This document shows positions 1 to 12,000 of a DNA stretch of 26,000 nt, one piece after another. Each line of letters starts with the position of its first letter. Position 1 is the first letter of the stretch. Source of the stretch: Glandiceps talaboti (lineage: Eukaryota; Hemichordata; Enteropneusta; Spengelidae); NCBI RefSeq assembly GCF_964340395.1, contig NC_135556.1, positions 12,616,410 through 12,642,409 of the forward strand, in the 5' to 3' direction. Made by a program: the position numbers and the translations under genes. The notes below the pieces were generated by a model. It was given only the letters and a program-made list of their open reading frames with translations, made no database searches and was not told the origin of the DNA.

Positions 1-1704
1 AATACACACAACTAGCACTAAAAACGGAGATGTGTTCCAACTCAGACTCAGACCACTAATGAATATTTTCAGTGATCTGAGGTTACACAGACAAGGAACA
101 CAAAATTGCAGTCCCGTGCTTTTAAGTTTTATAATGTTTTGCACTCGCAAATCCGTGATCAAAGAATGTACACTTGCTATTGGATCCAGGATGAATAAAG
201 TTTAAACGTTGTAAACCTTTCTCGAATATATTCTGACAGTGATGTTGAATTTGAGGGAAAATTCTGTTTGACAATAGAATAGACTAGCCAAGATTACTGA
301 CTACATAGCTCTTCAATGTAAGTGTGAGCAGTGAAGTGAAAACAGCTAGTGTACTTCCCGTTTCTCGGACAAGGCAACATTATATCGCCCTTCACATGCT
401 ATTGTTTGTAATTGATAAAACAAAAGGCGTTCTATGGAATATCATATCCCTTCGTCGCTAAAATTAACAGAGACGAGAAAATGACGGAAATGCAAGTTAT
501 CGAACATTCAGGACAAACACCTTTTTCAGTTAGAAAAACTTCCCTTTTTGAAATGGAGATTAGTCCCCAGCATCATTTTCACAAACCTGCGAAGAGGCCT
601 TGATTGACACAACATTGTACAGTCATGGACACAGTCTATCTGAGAGACATTCCTTACTGTTCACAAATACAGACATTTCTACTAGGCTACATCCATTTCG
701 TAGGGTCTATGATCCATCTCAGACCAGTTGACCACTAGTGGTCTGAGGGTCCATGTCGCCCTGCTTGCATACGGAGTAAGTCGCCTACAAAGAGACAGTT
801 GTGAAACCTGGGCTTACCTGAAATGCTAGTATAGTAGTAACTAAAGATTTAACGCATCTGTGTTCAAATATCAGCAATAAATCGACTATTTAGTAATTTT
901 ACCTCGCCTTGGCTACAAAAGTACTAGTCCCAGTCCGGAGGACCAGAAATCCCGAAATCACAAGTTCAATCGTAAAATTTATGCCCAAGCGGACGCCCGA
1001 TCAAATGTGGCGGAGTTTGTAAGGCGGGACTTTGAAATCAGTCGGAACTGGAAAAGTTCCGATTTCGACACCTTTTGTGATCGTACCAGCGACTACTATC
1101 GTCAAAAAGATGTAAAATGAGTACATATTCGACCGATTGCTAATATTTGATAGCTTTATAAAAAAAAATATATGTAATTATTTTGTTATTGGTGCGAAAG
1201 TATTTTGTTTTCGCACTCGCTATAGGACGGTTACTTTTCGTAGGACGGTGTTGAGCGAAACGCGTGCACCGTCTGCAAGCAGGACTGTGAGCCATGGTAC
1301 AACATCTGAGCACAGACAAGGAACACAGTTTCTTGTCTGTGATGTGAGGTACAACTACTGACCATTATCGGATTGAGAGGTGTCAACGAGTTCCAGCAAG
1401 ATGCTTAGTTTAGACAAACAAGTTTTATTTACACATAGCCCCAAAGCATAGGCTGGTGGCGTTATTCACCATATGGGTACAGGTGTAAGAAGGTGCTAAA
1501 AGGTGTTACTTTTAGCATCGGCAGAATTGTAATGACGATGGAGTATGTTATGTAGATGGTATCGGTACATACAAAATAATTCATTTAGCGTCGATTTTAG
1601 TAAAGCGAAGTTCCGAGGACTGTGAGAGAGTCTACTCTACCCCATGACGATGTGTATTTACATTGTTGGTTTTGCTGTGCTTGAAATATCAGTTAAAGTA
1701 GCCA
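1..1704. other. No gene found; presumed intron 7 of FHIP1
   Basis: I searched the minus strand for the expected next FHIP1 exon (family segment around KLENMLQNS...LLLTGL) and did not find it. The block around 970-1090 and 1240-1280 is richer in CpG than its surroundings but has no convincing frame. Plus-strand frames at 412-603 and 1137-1361 are short and featureless. A relic of the GGGTCTATG motif is at 700-711, and a CCACTAGTGG palindrome is near 731. Confidence 0.5.
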
Positions 1705-1706
1705 TA

Positions 1707-2031
1707 TGGATGAGGATTGGGTTAATTATTTGGACTTTTAATTTACAAAACAATTTTATCATGGCTTCCTACTTGAAAAATATATGTGAAACAACATATG
1801 CCAAGTCCTTGTTTGTAACTCAATAAATTGCAAAAGATTAATAAATGTGTAAAATGTTATTATTGTATGTACAATAACAAACTTTTTATCCATTTCTTTG
1901 TGTTTTGACAATTTTTGAGTTACAAACACAGACTTGGTCAATGTTGTTTCACATTGACTTTTCAAGTAGGAAGCCATGATAAAATTATTCTAGAAACTAA
2001 AAATCCAAAATAAATACCCAATCCTCATCCA
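1707..2031. mobile_element. Foldback MITE, family A copy 1 (325 bp, TA flanks)
   Basis: Almost the whole element is one long imperfect inverted repeat. It starts TGGATGAGGATTGGG and ends with the complement of the same bases. The arms run about 140 bp and share CATGGCTTCCTACTTGAAAA and TTTGTAACTCAA. The dinucleotide TA is present on both sides (1705-1706, 2032-2033), as expected for Tc1/mariner-type insertion. No transposase is encoded; the small ORFs in both arms are mirror images of each other. It sits 55 bp downstream of the FHIP1 exon 7 donor, inside the next intron. Confidence 0.85.
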
Positions 2032-2087
2032 TATCGTCATCTTGAACTATTCAGAATCGTCAATCATGTACAATACTAAATCCATAC

Positions 2088-3025
2088 CTGTTAGTGACGT
2101 TGGACTACTTGAAAAATTCTCATCAACACTATCATCTGAGTTGTGTCCAAATGGGCGAGATGGTAGTAGATTTGAATCAAACTCCCAGAAATCAAACATA
2201 TTGTCTTGTTCCGGCATCATCATAATTTCATTGTTCCTATCGTTTCCGCTACTGTCCACCTCTCCGCTGTCTCCATCCTCCTCTTCTTCCGATGTAAAGC
2301 TATCCAACGTCGTCGGTTTAGAATTCATGTATGTACCCATCCACAAGTCATCTTCCACATAACCTTCCAACAGCTGTAACGATGAATTCATTTCTGAGCT
2401 GCTGGATTGCTGTCTTAACAAAAGTTCTTTGCGGCTATGCATGTGGTCAATCCAATCTTCTAGATACGTTACGGTTTCGTCACTGTTGTCCATTGTCTCA
2501 ATTTCCTCACCGAGACTGTTTTCCAATACTCTCTTCATGTCCGTAAACATGTCAACGTTCCTGTCCTCCTTAGTGGGACTCAAGACTCTCGGAGTTAAAA
2601 TCTCCTCCTCAAAGACCTCTTCGCTGTGTTGACTGGAGTCTTGAAGCCAGTCGAACTGATCGAAATCAGGATGAGCAGAACTGTTACTGTCCTGATGCTG
2701 CTTACCTTTACCGTCATACAACCCAGTCCAACATATGGACGCTTTGTAACAACTTTCAACGATATTCTTGCCTTCGTTTAAATACCTGTAAAAACTTTCT
2801 TCAGGAGTTTCATCAATAACAATAGAGTGATTTCTGTCATCACGCGAGTGATTCGATATTTGCGACACCATTGTTGATGTTGACGATAAAGAATTGGAAT
2901 GCTGTCTGGAAGGACTGTACCTTGGAATGAGTGATAAGAACTTTTCACTACTAACACCATACATGTCTTGTTCTCTTAACGTGGTTCTTTGTGAGACCAT
3001 AATGTGTTTGCATGGAACTAGGTAT
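2088..3025 (-). CDS. FHIP1B: FHIP1 exon 7, residues 424-735 with acidic Ser-rich linker
   Basis: 938 bases. The acceptor CTTGACAG ends at 3026; the donor ACAG|GTATGG cuts after 2088. It starts YLVPCKHIMVSQRTTLREQD and then EKFLSLIPRYSP (450-461), both conserved in FHIP1. The conserved helix EESFYRYLNEGKNIVESCYK (499-518) is followed by WTGLYDG, matching a family segment that ends W..PYDG. Beyond residue 530 the sequence is low-complexity, rich in Ser, Asp and Glu, including SEEEEDGDSGEVDSS at 668-682, and is probably disordered. Reading through the donor gives only 13 more codons before TAG at 2049-2047, so the frame must be spliced on. The next exon is not visible in the window. Confidence 0.93.
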
Positions 3026-6000
3026 CTGTCAAGTCAAATAATACAAGAAATGTCAACATGTAAATTTTAAGGTATGCTCCTGAAATTACATAGAAAAGGG
3101 AGAAAACATACTATAAAGAGGAGCGCAGAGTAACTCCAGGGTACCGGTTCTGTGTTAACCCTACCATAGACTGGCTGTTTCATATGTATACAAAAATGAG
3201 GGGTGGCGAGGAAGAGGTGGGGGTTGGGGAGAATTCCCACTACAAGCTCCAAGCATCAAGATGCAACCCTATCACCTGATACTGCATAGAAAGGGATACA
3301 CATACGTCAATGAAATTTGACAGGAAATTTTTTTAAAAACAATTCTCTCTGAATAAGCCACTGTGCCAAATAGCAGCCTTATCATTAGTACCTCTGTATG
3401 AAATATTATGGACTATAACTTTTGCCTTTCATGTCACAATTGTTTACATGGTAATGGACACAAGCTTCTGGGGTGAACAAATCAATATCAAAACTGGTGG
3501 TCCCCAGACCTGTGACTCAAAAAGTGGTCCTTCAGTCAGATCTGGTGTTTTGCCTGATTTTTTTAATGACTTTTTCTGTATGATTTCTTGCTTTCTTTTC
3601 AATTTTTAGTTACTAGGCACTGCAAATCATTAGTGGTTCAGGGGAAAACATCTGGAGCCCTTGGACGTGGGACCACTGGATTTGATCACCCCTTGGATAC
3701 ATACAGCTAACAATTTGCACGCAAAGTGAAAGTTTCCAAGAACAGAACACGACATTGAGTGAGTGAGTTCGTGAATTGCTCTGAAAGAGTTCTGCATATT
3801 TGGGACAAAAAACTGTGTTCTAAAGATAAGACAAGGGGAATATGATGGTGTAGATGATGATGATGATGATGAGAGTAGAACTTACTTTAGCACTAGGTGT
3901 AACATGACATCTTCACAATCCAAACTGAGTAATGTATGAAATAGACACAATGTAACCAAACATAACTGAAATAGACAAAATCATATGTGAGGTGGATAAA
4001 ATAAATTGAAGTTAGAGCTAAGGAAATAAAACTGATGAGAGTTAAACAAAATGAGGTGTATCATTTGTAAATAGTGTTTAGAAATATATAAGTCTACTCA
4101 TGGGATAAACAACAGTAAAATATAGTTACTTTGGAATGGTAAATTGGAAACAATGTGACAATATAATGCCTACTACAACCCTTGATCATGCAATGTAGTA
4201 GTAGACGAATCAAAAAGTCACAATTTACTAACTATATTTTACTGTTCTACTGATTCTTGGAACCATTACCAATAAATTCAGTATAAAGTCTCATATGCTA
4301 TGCTGTGTCAGGGCACCCTCATCAGCCTACCCCTGTAACAATGGCCAATGAGGGCGCCCTAACAAAATGTATGTTACATCTGCTATATACTGCAAAAGAA
4401 GATATGAACAATTGATTTCCAGGTTTTTTTTCAAATTTGACTGCCTCCTTAAAATAAACTTCATCCCAAAACTTCTCATTTGCCCTGCGCATCGAAAGAA
4501 TTTCCATATGTGTTCTTTTCATGTTGAAAATTATTGAGAAGCCGCCATACATGTAGATAGTTTGACAAATCAAACAGATACTCTTGGCCACAAGAAGGAC
4601 AAAACTGTACAGGATGCCAGGACATAGTTCTCTTGAGAAAGAAAATGGTTGAACCAAGATGATGTCAAAACTGTGACTGGAAGACAGTTCATGAGAAAGA
4701 TCAGATAGGTAACGACAGTCAAAATAGAATTAAGTACTAGAATTTGTAAATTGGAAAAACAAACTTGCAGTCTACCATCATACTGTTTTCTGGGTGTTAC
4801 TCTTGTGTAAAGGTTTAAATCAAAGTTTTAACATTCATTATGTATATGGAATATTTACAGCCCATTTTAAGTTCCCATTCCCCAGCTCTGTTTGATACAA
4901 CCACACACAACCCCATAAGAAACTGTACATGATACACTTTAAGATAGCAAGATTTAATGAATACAGTTTATTGCAACATTTTGTCTAAATAAATGAACTA
5001 ACATGTCACCATGCAGACATCGAATGCAGACATCAAAACATTGGTGCCTGCATGTCTGCATCTAGTTTCAGTATGCTTAAATGGTTTATTTTATAATAGA
5101 CAAAATGTAGCCAGAAATTTTGATCTTGCTACATTGTATCCTAAAGTGTAGAATGTGCAGTTGTATCAAACAGAACCAGTGAAAGGTAAATTGAAATGGG
5201 CTGTAAGTCCAGAGAAATTTTGATCAAAGTAAACAAAACCAAATATTTCATCTTACCTTGGTATCACTATGGATACGACTTATGAACGAGTCCAGGATGT
5301 AGACACCTTCATGTCTTCCTTTGCATATAAACTTTAAAAACACTTTCACCAAGACAGGTTCTGTTATACATCGGATGAACAAATCCAAGTACATTGTAGC
5401 AGCTATCACTTCATTCAAAACATTCTACAAAATAAAACGAACAAAGAATTACTTATGCAGACACCAATTTCAATAACTAATATTTATATTTCATAACGAA
5501 TTCATATAGAACACAACTAAAAGTTTAAGAAAGTGTTGGGTTTTTTTATATACATGTACTTGTGCGAGGTAAAACACACTCTTAAATAAAGGGAAAGAAA
5601 ATGGGTCATAACATTATTCTGGGAAGGACTTAGCCTGTAGGATATATTGTGTCATCCATCCTTATTGATCTTCTCTTCAAAGTGGAGGCAGCAAGACACA
5701 TCATATCTCACAGACTTGGAGGGACCACAACGTTTTCAACATTTAACCATTATTTCATCAAACAGTGTGTTAACTCTATGACAAGGGTACAGGTGCAAAC
5801 ATGAAGAAAAGTTGGTTTATTTCTTTTTTTACAGACACTACAAAAAAATATCATCCTTTAAATATGGTGTATTGAGCAGATGTTACTTGAAATTTTGTTG
5901 TTCTTCTACACTCAATGTAGTGTCATAAAAACATGTCTGACGACAGAATTTTTGTAATGTCTGTACGTTACAAGAACTGAGTCATTACTTCACATTTAAT

Positions 6001-9000
6001 TATCACAAACATTTTCTCTTTTGAAGCAAAACTCTCACAGAAAATACAATTTTGAAAGTGCGTTATCTTTTCTTCATAATTGTGGATAAAACTACACATG
6101 ATTCAGTGATTTTAATAAAAACATTTTAAGATCACACATCAAGGAAAGTTGTTAATAAGGTAAAGGTCCGTCAATGGGATAACAAAGAATTATTGGAGGA
6201 AGGGGTTGCTTATTAATACATTTAATGTCATGTATGTTTGCCTGGAATAACATCCTGATCTGGTTCGTTAATTTTCCTTAAATATGTACAACTTCGTATT
6301 TAGCTGTATCCATCTATTTCCCAAAGTTGTTGGAAAACTATGACACTTATAAAAATACTCTGCTTGCACATTCACAGTATAGGAAGTACCTTGCATGAAA
6401 TAGCACACTAGGGTGTGTTTGATTGTATCACCTAGGGAGCCATAAGGCACCTCAAGTTGCCCCAACTTATGTTTGATTACTGGCACATGTGTACATGTAC
6501 TGTTATGCCAAAGGTGCTCCACGTCAGCACTCTTTACAGAGAAGGGGAAGTTCCGGAACTGACCTGACCTGACCTGACCTGACCCAAGATGCAAAATAAG
6601 TTTGCATGACCATGCATTTCTTTAATATTGTCAATTTTTGTCAGTTATGATGTCTTTTCAAGAGCTCAATCCATATTTTTAGGGTATTAAACATTTTCCA
6701 CTCAAAAGTGTCTAAAGTATTTTGGAGTGATGGGGCAATTTATTTACTAACCCAAATACATTCAATTTTCATTTCAATCATGTCTGCCAAAGTGACATCA
6801 TGTGCCCCAACCCATGACTCCCTAGGGAAGACAATGAAAGAAGCAAGGTTAACAGGAACTGACTGAACCAAAAGCCAGGTCAAAAGGTCATAGAATATTT
6901 GGTAAACACTATACAGAGGATGAATGACTGGTCAATTTGATAGCCATCATAGGACTAACACCCCCTGTAGCATTTACATCAGCATCCAATTATTCCAAAC
7001 CATGGATGGGTATTTTGATCGGATTTACTTTACAGGAGTTCTAACCTTAGCACAGATACTAAAATGAATAGGAAACATTTTCCCAGAATTCTACCTCTCT
7101 GTTACTAGGATTTTAAAATCTTACCCCGGTACCTTACAAGGGTTCTAAAACACATTGTTAGCTGATCGCACCTCCCTAGCCCTCTGGGGATGTGGCTACA
7201 TTAACCGTTTGACAACGTAGTCAAGACGAGCTGTTGGTGCGAGGACTAGGGAGGTACAACCAGGTAGCGATGTATCTAAACAGCGACGTAAACAGGCTAA
7301 TTAAAGAGCAAATTTGTCATTTGTTGGATAAGTGCAGTCTTATTACATGTACATATATGTGGTGTACAATAATAACACCAACCTTTCCTGAAAATCGCCT
7401 CTGAGAAGTGACGGATGAAAAACAAAGAACAAACATGTGATAATAACCCATCAGAAAATTGATGAAAATATTCAAAAGTCGACAAACTGTATATTACTTT
7501 ACAACATAACGTACTTTGTCCATGTTAATTGTGTAATGTTGGGATACACACGATTTTTACAGCAGGATTTAAAATTGAGGACAGATAAAATATTTTAAAA
7601 AATTTAACATTTATAAAGTTTATATATGTACACTGAAAACACCAACAACAATTTACAAACATTTCCAATGAACATGTAAGCACTAATTAAATTAACTACC
7701 ACTTACAGCGGATATCATAATTGTGTTCAGTTTTCAATGATCAGAACCACAAACAAATTAATAACCTCTATCCAATTAGTGTAAGTAATACTGCATGATG
7801 GGTGGGCCCAACCAGATCTATAACTACTAACTATAATATCATATACAGTGAGTATAAAATTCTAATGACCCAGCTTAAGTTTAAAGTGTGGATCTGGTTG
7901 CACCCACCCACAGTGGTTTCTTACAGACACTAATTAGACATCTGCTACATATCTAAGTTTTTGTTGTTGTTACTTAGTTGAATATGGCTGTTATTGAACA
8001 TTTTTGATCATTGAAACTGAGCGCAATTATAATTTCTGCTGTATGACGAACACTTAACTCATTAGTGTGTAAGATACAATGTGTCGTGTCATGGGGACAC
8101 CCTATCAGCCGACACTCTGAGAAGACTGATTGGGCTGAACAACACAACATATCTTACAGTTTAAAACATGCTAACCAACATATACTAACATTTTTTAAAT
8201 TACCGTAAACATGTACTGGCATACATAAATTAGAATTTTTACACAAGGGCTTACACTATAAAGGGACGTGGCCAGATCTAAACAATTTTTCTGCATTACC
8301 GTATTTTCATTTCATCTAAAGAACTAAACTGTTATTCTAAATACTAAGCCATGTTTAAATATCACAAACAATTTGTGACATTTGTTGCATCGCATACAGG
8401 AAATCTCAATAAATGATTCGCTGACATAACTTTTTAGCACCTGTCAATTTTTGTTGACAATGTAGAGAAAATACACATGCGTATACCTTTTAGACATAAT
8501 ATGTTAATTTTTTACTGCTTTCACGGTACAAGCCAACATAAATACACATATGATACTAAAAGATGATCAAGTGCATGTATTTACATGTAATTTGTAGACA
8601 AAATAGTTTCTCAAGTTAGCTCTCGTCCCTTTACATGTAAACTCTGAGGTTACATCTATAAGCAATGTTCTGGTTTGTTACATTCTCCTATTTCCATACT
8701 ATGCCCTCTTTAGAAATGTAACTACCAAACCCAGGTAGCAAAGCATATAATCACATAACCTATGCATGGCTTATTTCATGTGCCAGCATGTTTAGGGATT
8801 AAGTTTTATTTTTGAGTCATATAACAGCTTGGTATGAATGAATATGTCTAGTTTATTTATTATGTGAGTTGTGCCTTATGGTGTATTGACTGCAGCCTCA
8901 GCAAAAACAGACACTGCTACGCACAGGCATACAAATCAGTCCTATTCATTGCTTCAGGGTCAATAACATTTAACCTATTCACCATTATGTGATTTCCCGC

Positions 9001-12000
9001 CAAACATATTTGGCAAACTTCACTTTTTTGTCCAGCTTTTTCATACAAATAAACTTCATTTTAGATTAAGATCATAATGATAAACAGTACTAATCAATGA
9101 CATTTAACAACATTCAAGTGATTTCCCGCCAAAAGTATTTGGCACAATTCTTATACTTTTTTAATTTTTTTTTTTTTTACATAAATCAATTTTCTTCTGG
9201 ATAAAAATCATACAAACAATACTGAACTGTCACTCAGTAACAAAATTTTGGTTGAAATCAGACAAATTTACAAACATTTTCATAAAAAAGTAGTCCCATA
9301 ATTTTAGCGCTATGTCGGGTAGTGAAGCAGCTAAGCAGGCAACCTAGTGACATGCCTGGTACATTACATGCATAGCTATTTGAGAAACACAAAAACATAA
9401 TACTACATGCAGACATGGCAAAGGAAACCAAAGGAAGGAAAAATACCTGACTGCTTTTACAAAAACAAACAGAGGGTCACTATATGGTGTGTTGCTTTGA
9501 TCTTCCAGACTTATTCACAGCAGATATTTCGATCACTTTTTTTTTGGAGTATATTTTTAGTTTTTTGCTTCATTCTTTTCATGTCTTGTGCACACATAAA
9601 TTATATTGCAAATTTTTGCAGACATTTTTGATCTTATCATAATTTGCATTACATGACAATAACATTTTGTATTACGAACAACAATATTAGAATTAATAAT
9701 TTAGTGGTTATAAATAAAGGAATATGCATTCCATAAACAAACAAAAATATACATCATTATTATTATTGCAATTTTTAAAAATAAAATATAATTGAAATAA
9801 AAAGTATAAAAATGTTAATAGGGTTAAAGACTACTGTAGGCAGCATTTTAATTGCAGGATCCAGGACAAGACATGCAGATAAGTTGGAAGATTAGATCTT
9901 TCTGACCGAACTCCATCAATTTGTCATTTCATGTTATTAAAACTACAAACATGCTTCTACAGTGGACATCGCAAATTCCAAATCTATGATTACCATATGT
10001 ACTACTGTAACTAGGGGTAACTGTAAATTACCACAGGAGAATTTAAAGAGGTGTTAATTTCTGTTTGTCAATTCCAACACAGTAATGGTGAGGAGCTGAG
10101 GAGAACACTGAACATGGAGGTTGAATGCCATGAAATGCAAACTGATGGAACTTGGCAGTGAAGATGGCATAATGTATTATTTTCTTTTTGCTTACCAAAG
10201 TGGGACTGATTCCATTGACTATTATGAACTACAGTTATGCGAGAGGAAAAGTAAAACATGGAAACGATGAGTTATTGAATAAATCTGGAAGCCACATGAA
10301 GCATAATGGTGGTGGTGAATATCAATGGTAGTATGTGCATATATACCATACGTGTCTATACTACACTACATGTGTATCAATTACCAGGGGGTGTCACTCC
10401 ACAGGGTTACAAAACAATGTAATGTTATACACACAAGTGTGGTGCAGATCACATATAGAAGTGTTGAAGTGCTGCATGCTAACACTGTCAAGTTCATGGT
10501 TATATAAAGTCATTTGTAAATTATTTACTTCTAAAATCCTGAAATACAAAAAAACTTAAGGAATATGTATAATTCAAAGAAAAGGATGCAATTTTTCAAC
10601 GAAACACAAAATCAAAATGTCTAAATTTATATGACTTGTTGACTGACATTATCCTGTTAAAATAAATTTCATTATTAAAATTGTTCTCTTCATTTTAATA
10701 TTTCCACAAGTCGATATTCATGAAAGAAACTGATAAGGGAATTCTTTGTTTCATCAGCACTGCCGTTTTTTAGCTTGAATGATACCATCCAGTGACAATG
10801 TGAACAGATACATGTAATCACTGTGTGGAAATATAGATGTCACCATTAACAAAATGAATGTCATCCATGGCAGAGGTACATCACTTTGTGCAAATATGCA
10901 TCACAAAAATGTCAAAATACAGCAAGTGTCCACCTCCACAGTAGCTATGTCATCATGAAAGGTGAAAACCAAATGCAACGTGTGTTCACCCTACTGTGGG
11001 ATGAAATCAAAGATGACTGTCTTGGAGTTGGAGCATTCTCCTAGCCTCTGTAATACTAGTACAGTAGGCTAGATGGTCAACCTGGCCTGGCAAGCGTTCT
11101 CGCTACACAGCCTGCGAACCCAGTATTTCAAATTTAGTACTTTTAGCTGTACCTCATTATATATTGTTAACAGTGAGGTAAAATCTGCATAAAATTACCA
11201 TATCACATGTTGCCATTTGTCACAAAGCAGAGGAGGAGGAATACCTGTCACATGACGCACTCCGACATCAGAACAACACACCTCATTCAATGTTGACCAG
11301 TGCAGTGAACACTTCTGGTTTCCGTATCAAATTTCCATATACGACAAACTAGTAACATCCGGATCTTTACCCAATCAACAGACTATAGGCATCATGTGAC
11401 TTATTCAACCAATCAGCTTCTACACATGGCATCCATGAAAACTACTAAATTTGAATCACCGAGTTCACAGGCCATATGGACAGAATGATTCCCAAACCAT
11501 ACATCAAGCTCTGGGGGCCAGCAGTTTCCTAAAATAGTTGCTAATTGGTTCCTTTATAATATTACAAAAGCATTACATGACATTGGTATAAATGTTAAGA
11601 AGAGAATGCAAAAATAAACAAACAAAAAATAATACAAAAATACTAAGTATCATTTAATATATGGCCGTATACATTTTTTCTGATTTGCGTGTATGGATAC
11701 TGCTAATAAATGTACTGTACTCAGTATGTATGACAAAACCAGTAGGACACAAGAATTATGGCTATGACATATGATATTTTTACTGTAATACGAGTCAAAT
11801 AACATGGCAGGTCCTACATATGACAAGCACTGATTACTAACAAACCTGAAAACTATTAGCGTTTCATTTAATAGGCAGCACAAGGTTTTCTACATCTCAC
11901 AATCTTTTTGTTACAAATTACACCAAAAAAATATACAATGACAGGCACACACACATATGAAGAAGTGTGACATTTTATCACACTGCGAATACAAATAAAC

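Larger units (their letters stand above)
5425..7705 (-). other. FHIP1B: FHIP1 intron 4, left part
   Basis: Low-complexity AT-rich DNA with the (TGACC)5 tract and the inverted repeat at 7170-7255. The minus-strand frame at 6594-6268 runs through the pentamer repeat and has no family features. Confidence 0.7.
8966..9228 (+). repeat. Tandem duplication, two units of about 130 bp
   Basis: Unit 1 begins ACATTTAAC at 8966 and unit 2 at 9100. Shared blocks are GTGATTTCCCGCCAAA, TATTTGGCA-like, a T-rich run, and ATCATA..AAACA.TACT. The units have drifted, and unit 2 holds a longer T tract. The spacing of the conserved core is 129 bp. Intron 4. Confidence 0.75.

Noticed and set aside
815-870. Possible small minus-strand exon ending TTTCAG|GTAAGC
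   Set aside because: With the acceptor available (ACACAG) and the phase required after exon 7, the frame hits TAG; no family similarity.
1644-1977. Two small ORFs sharing MASYLK and FVTQ on opposite strands
   Set aside because: They are the two arms of one palindromic foldback element, so the similarity is due to the inverted repeat and not to related genes.
2042-2632. Plus-strand frames of 106, 71 and 67 codons opposite exon 7
   Set aside because: They are the complement of the FHIP1 acidic linker exon; their Ser-rich composition is a mirror of its Asp/Glu/Ser codons.
4322-4657. 111-codon minus-strand frame
   Set aside because: Lies between proven exons 5 and 6, has no family similarity, and its end overlaps the hairpin at 4310-4360.
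6560-6584. Telomere-like or CRISPR-like array
   Set aside because: Pentamer units with no spacers, and not a known telomere unit.
6268-6594. 108-codon minus-strand frame
   Set aside because: Begins in the pentamer repeat; the rest has no recognisable domain, splice sites or coding bias.
7020-7150. Weak similarity to 18440-18560 (GGAAACATT, TCTGTTACT.GG, AACCTTAGCA)
   Set aside because: Shared words are short and the order partly differs; without an alignment I cannot claim a repeat family.
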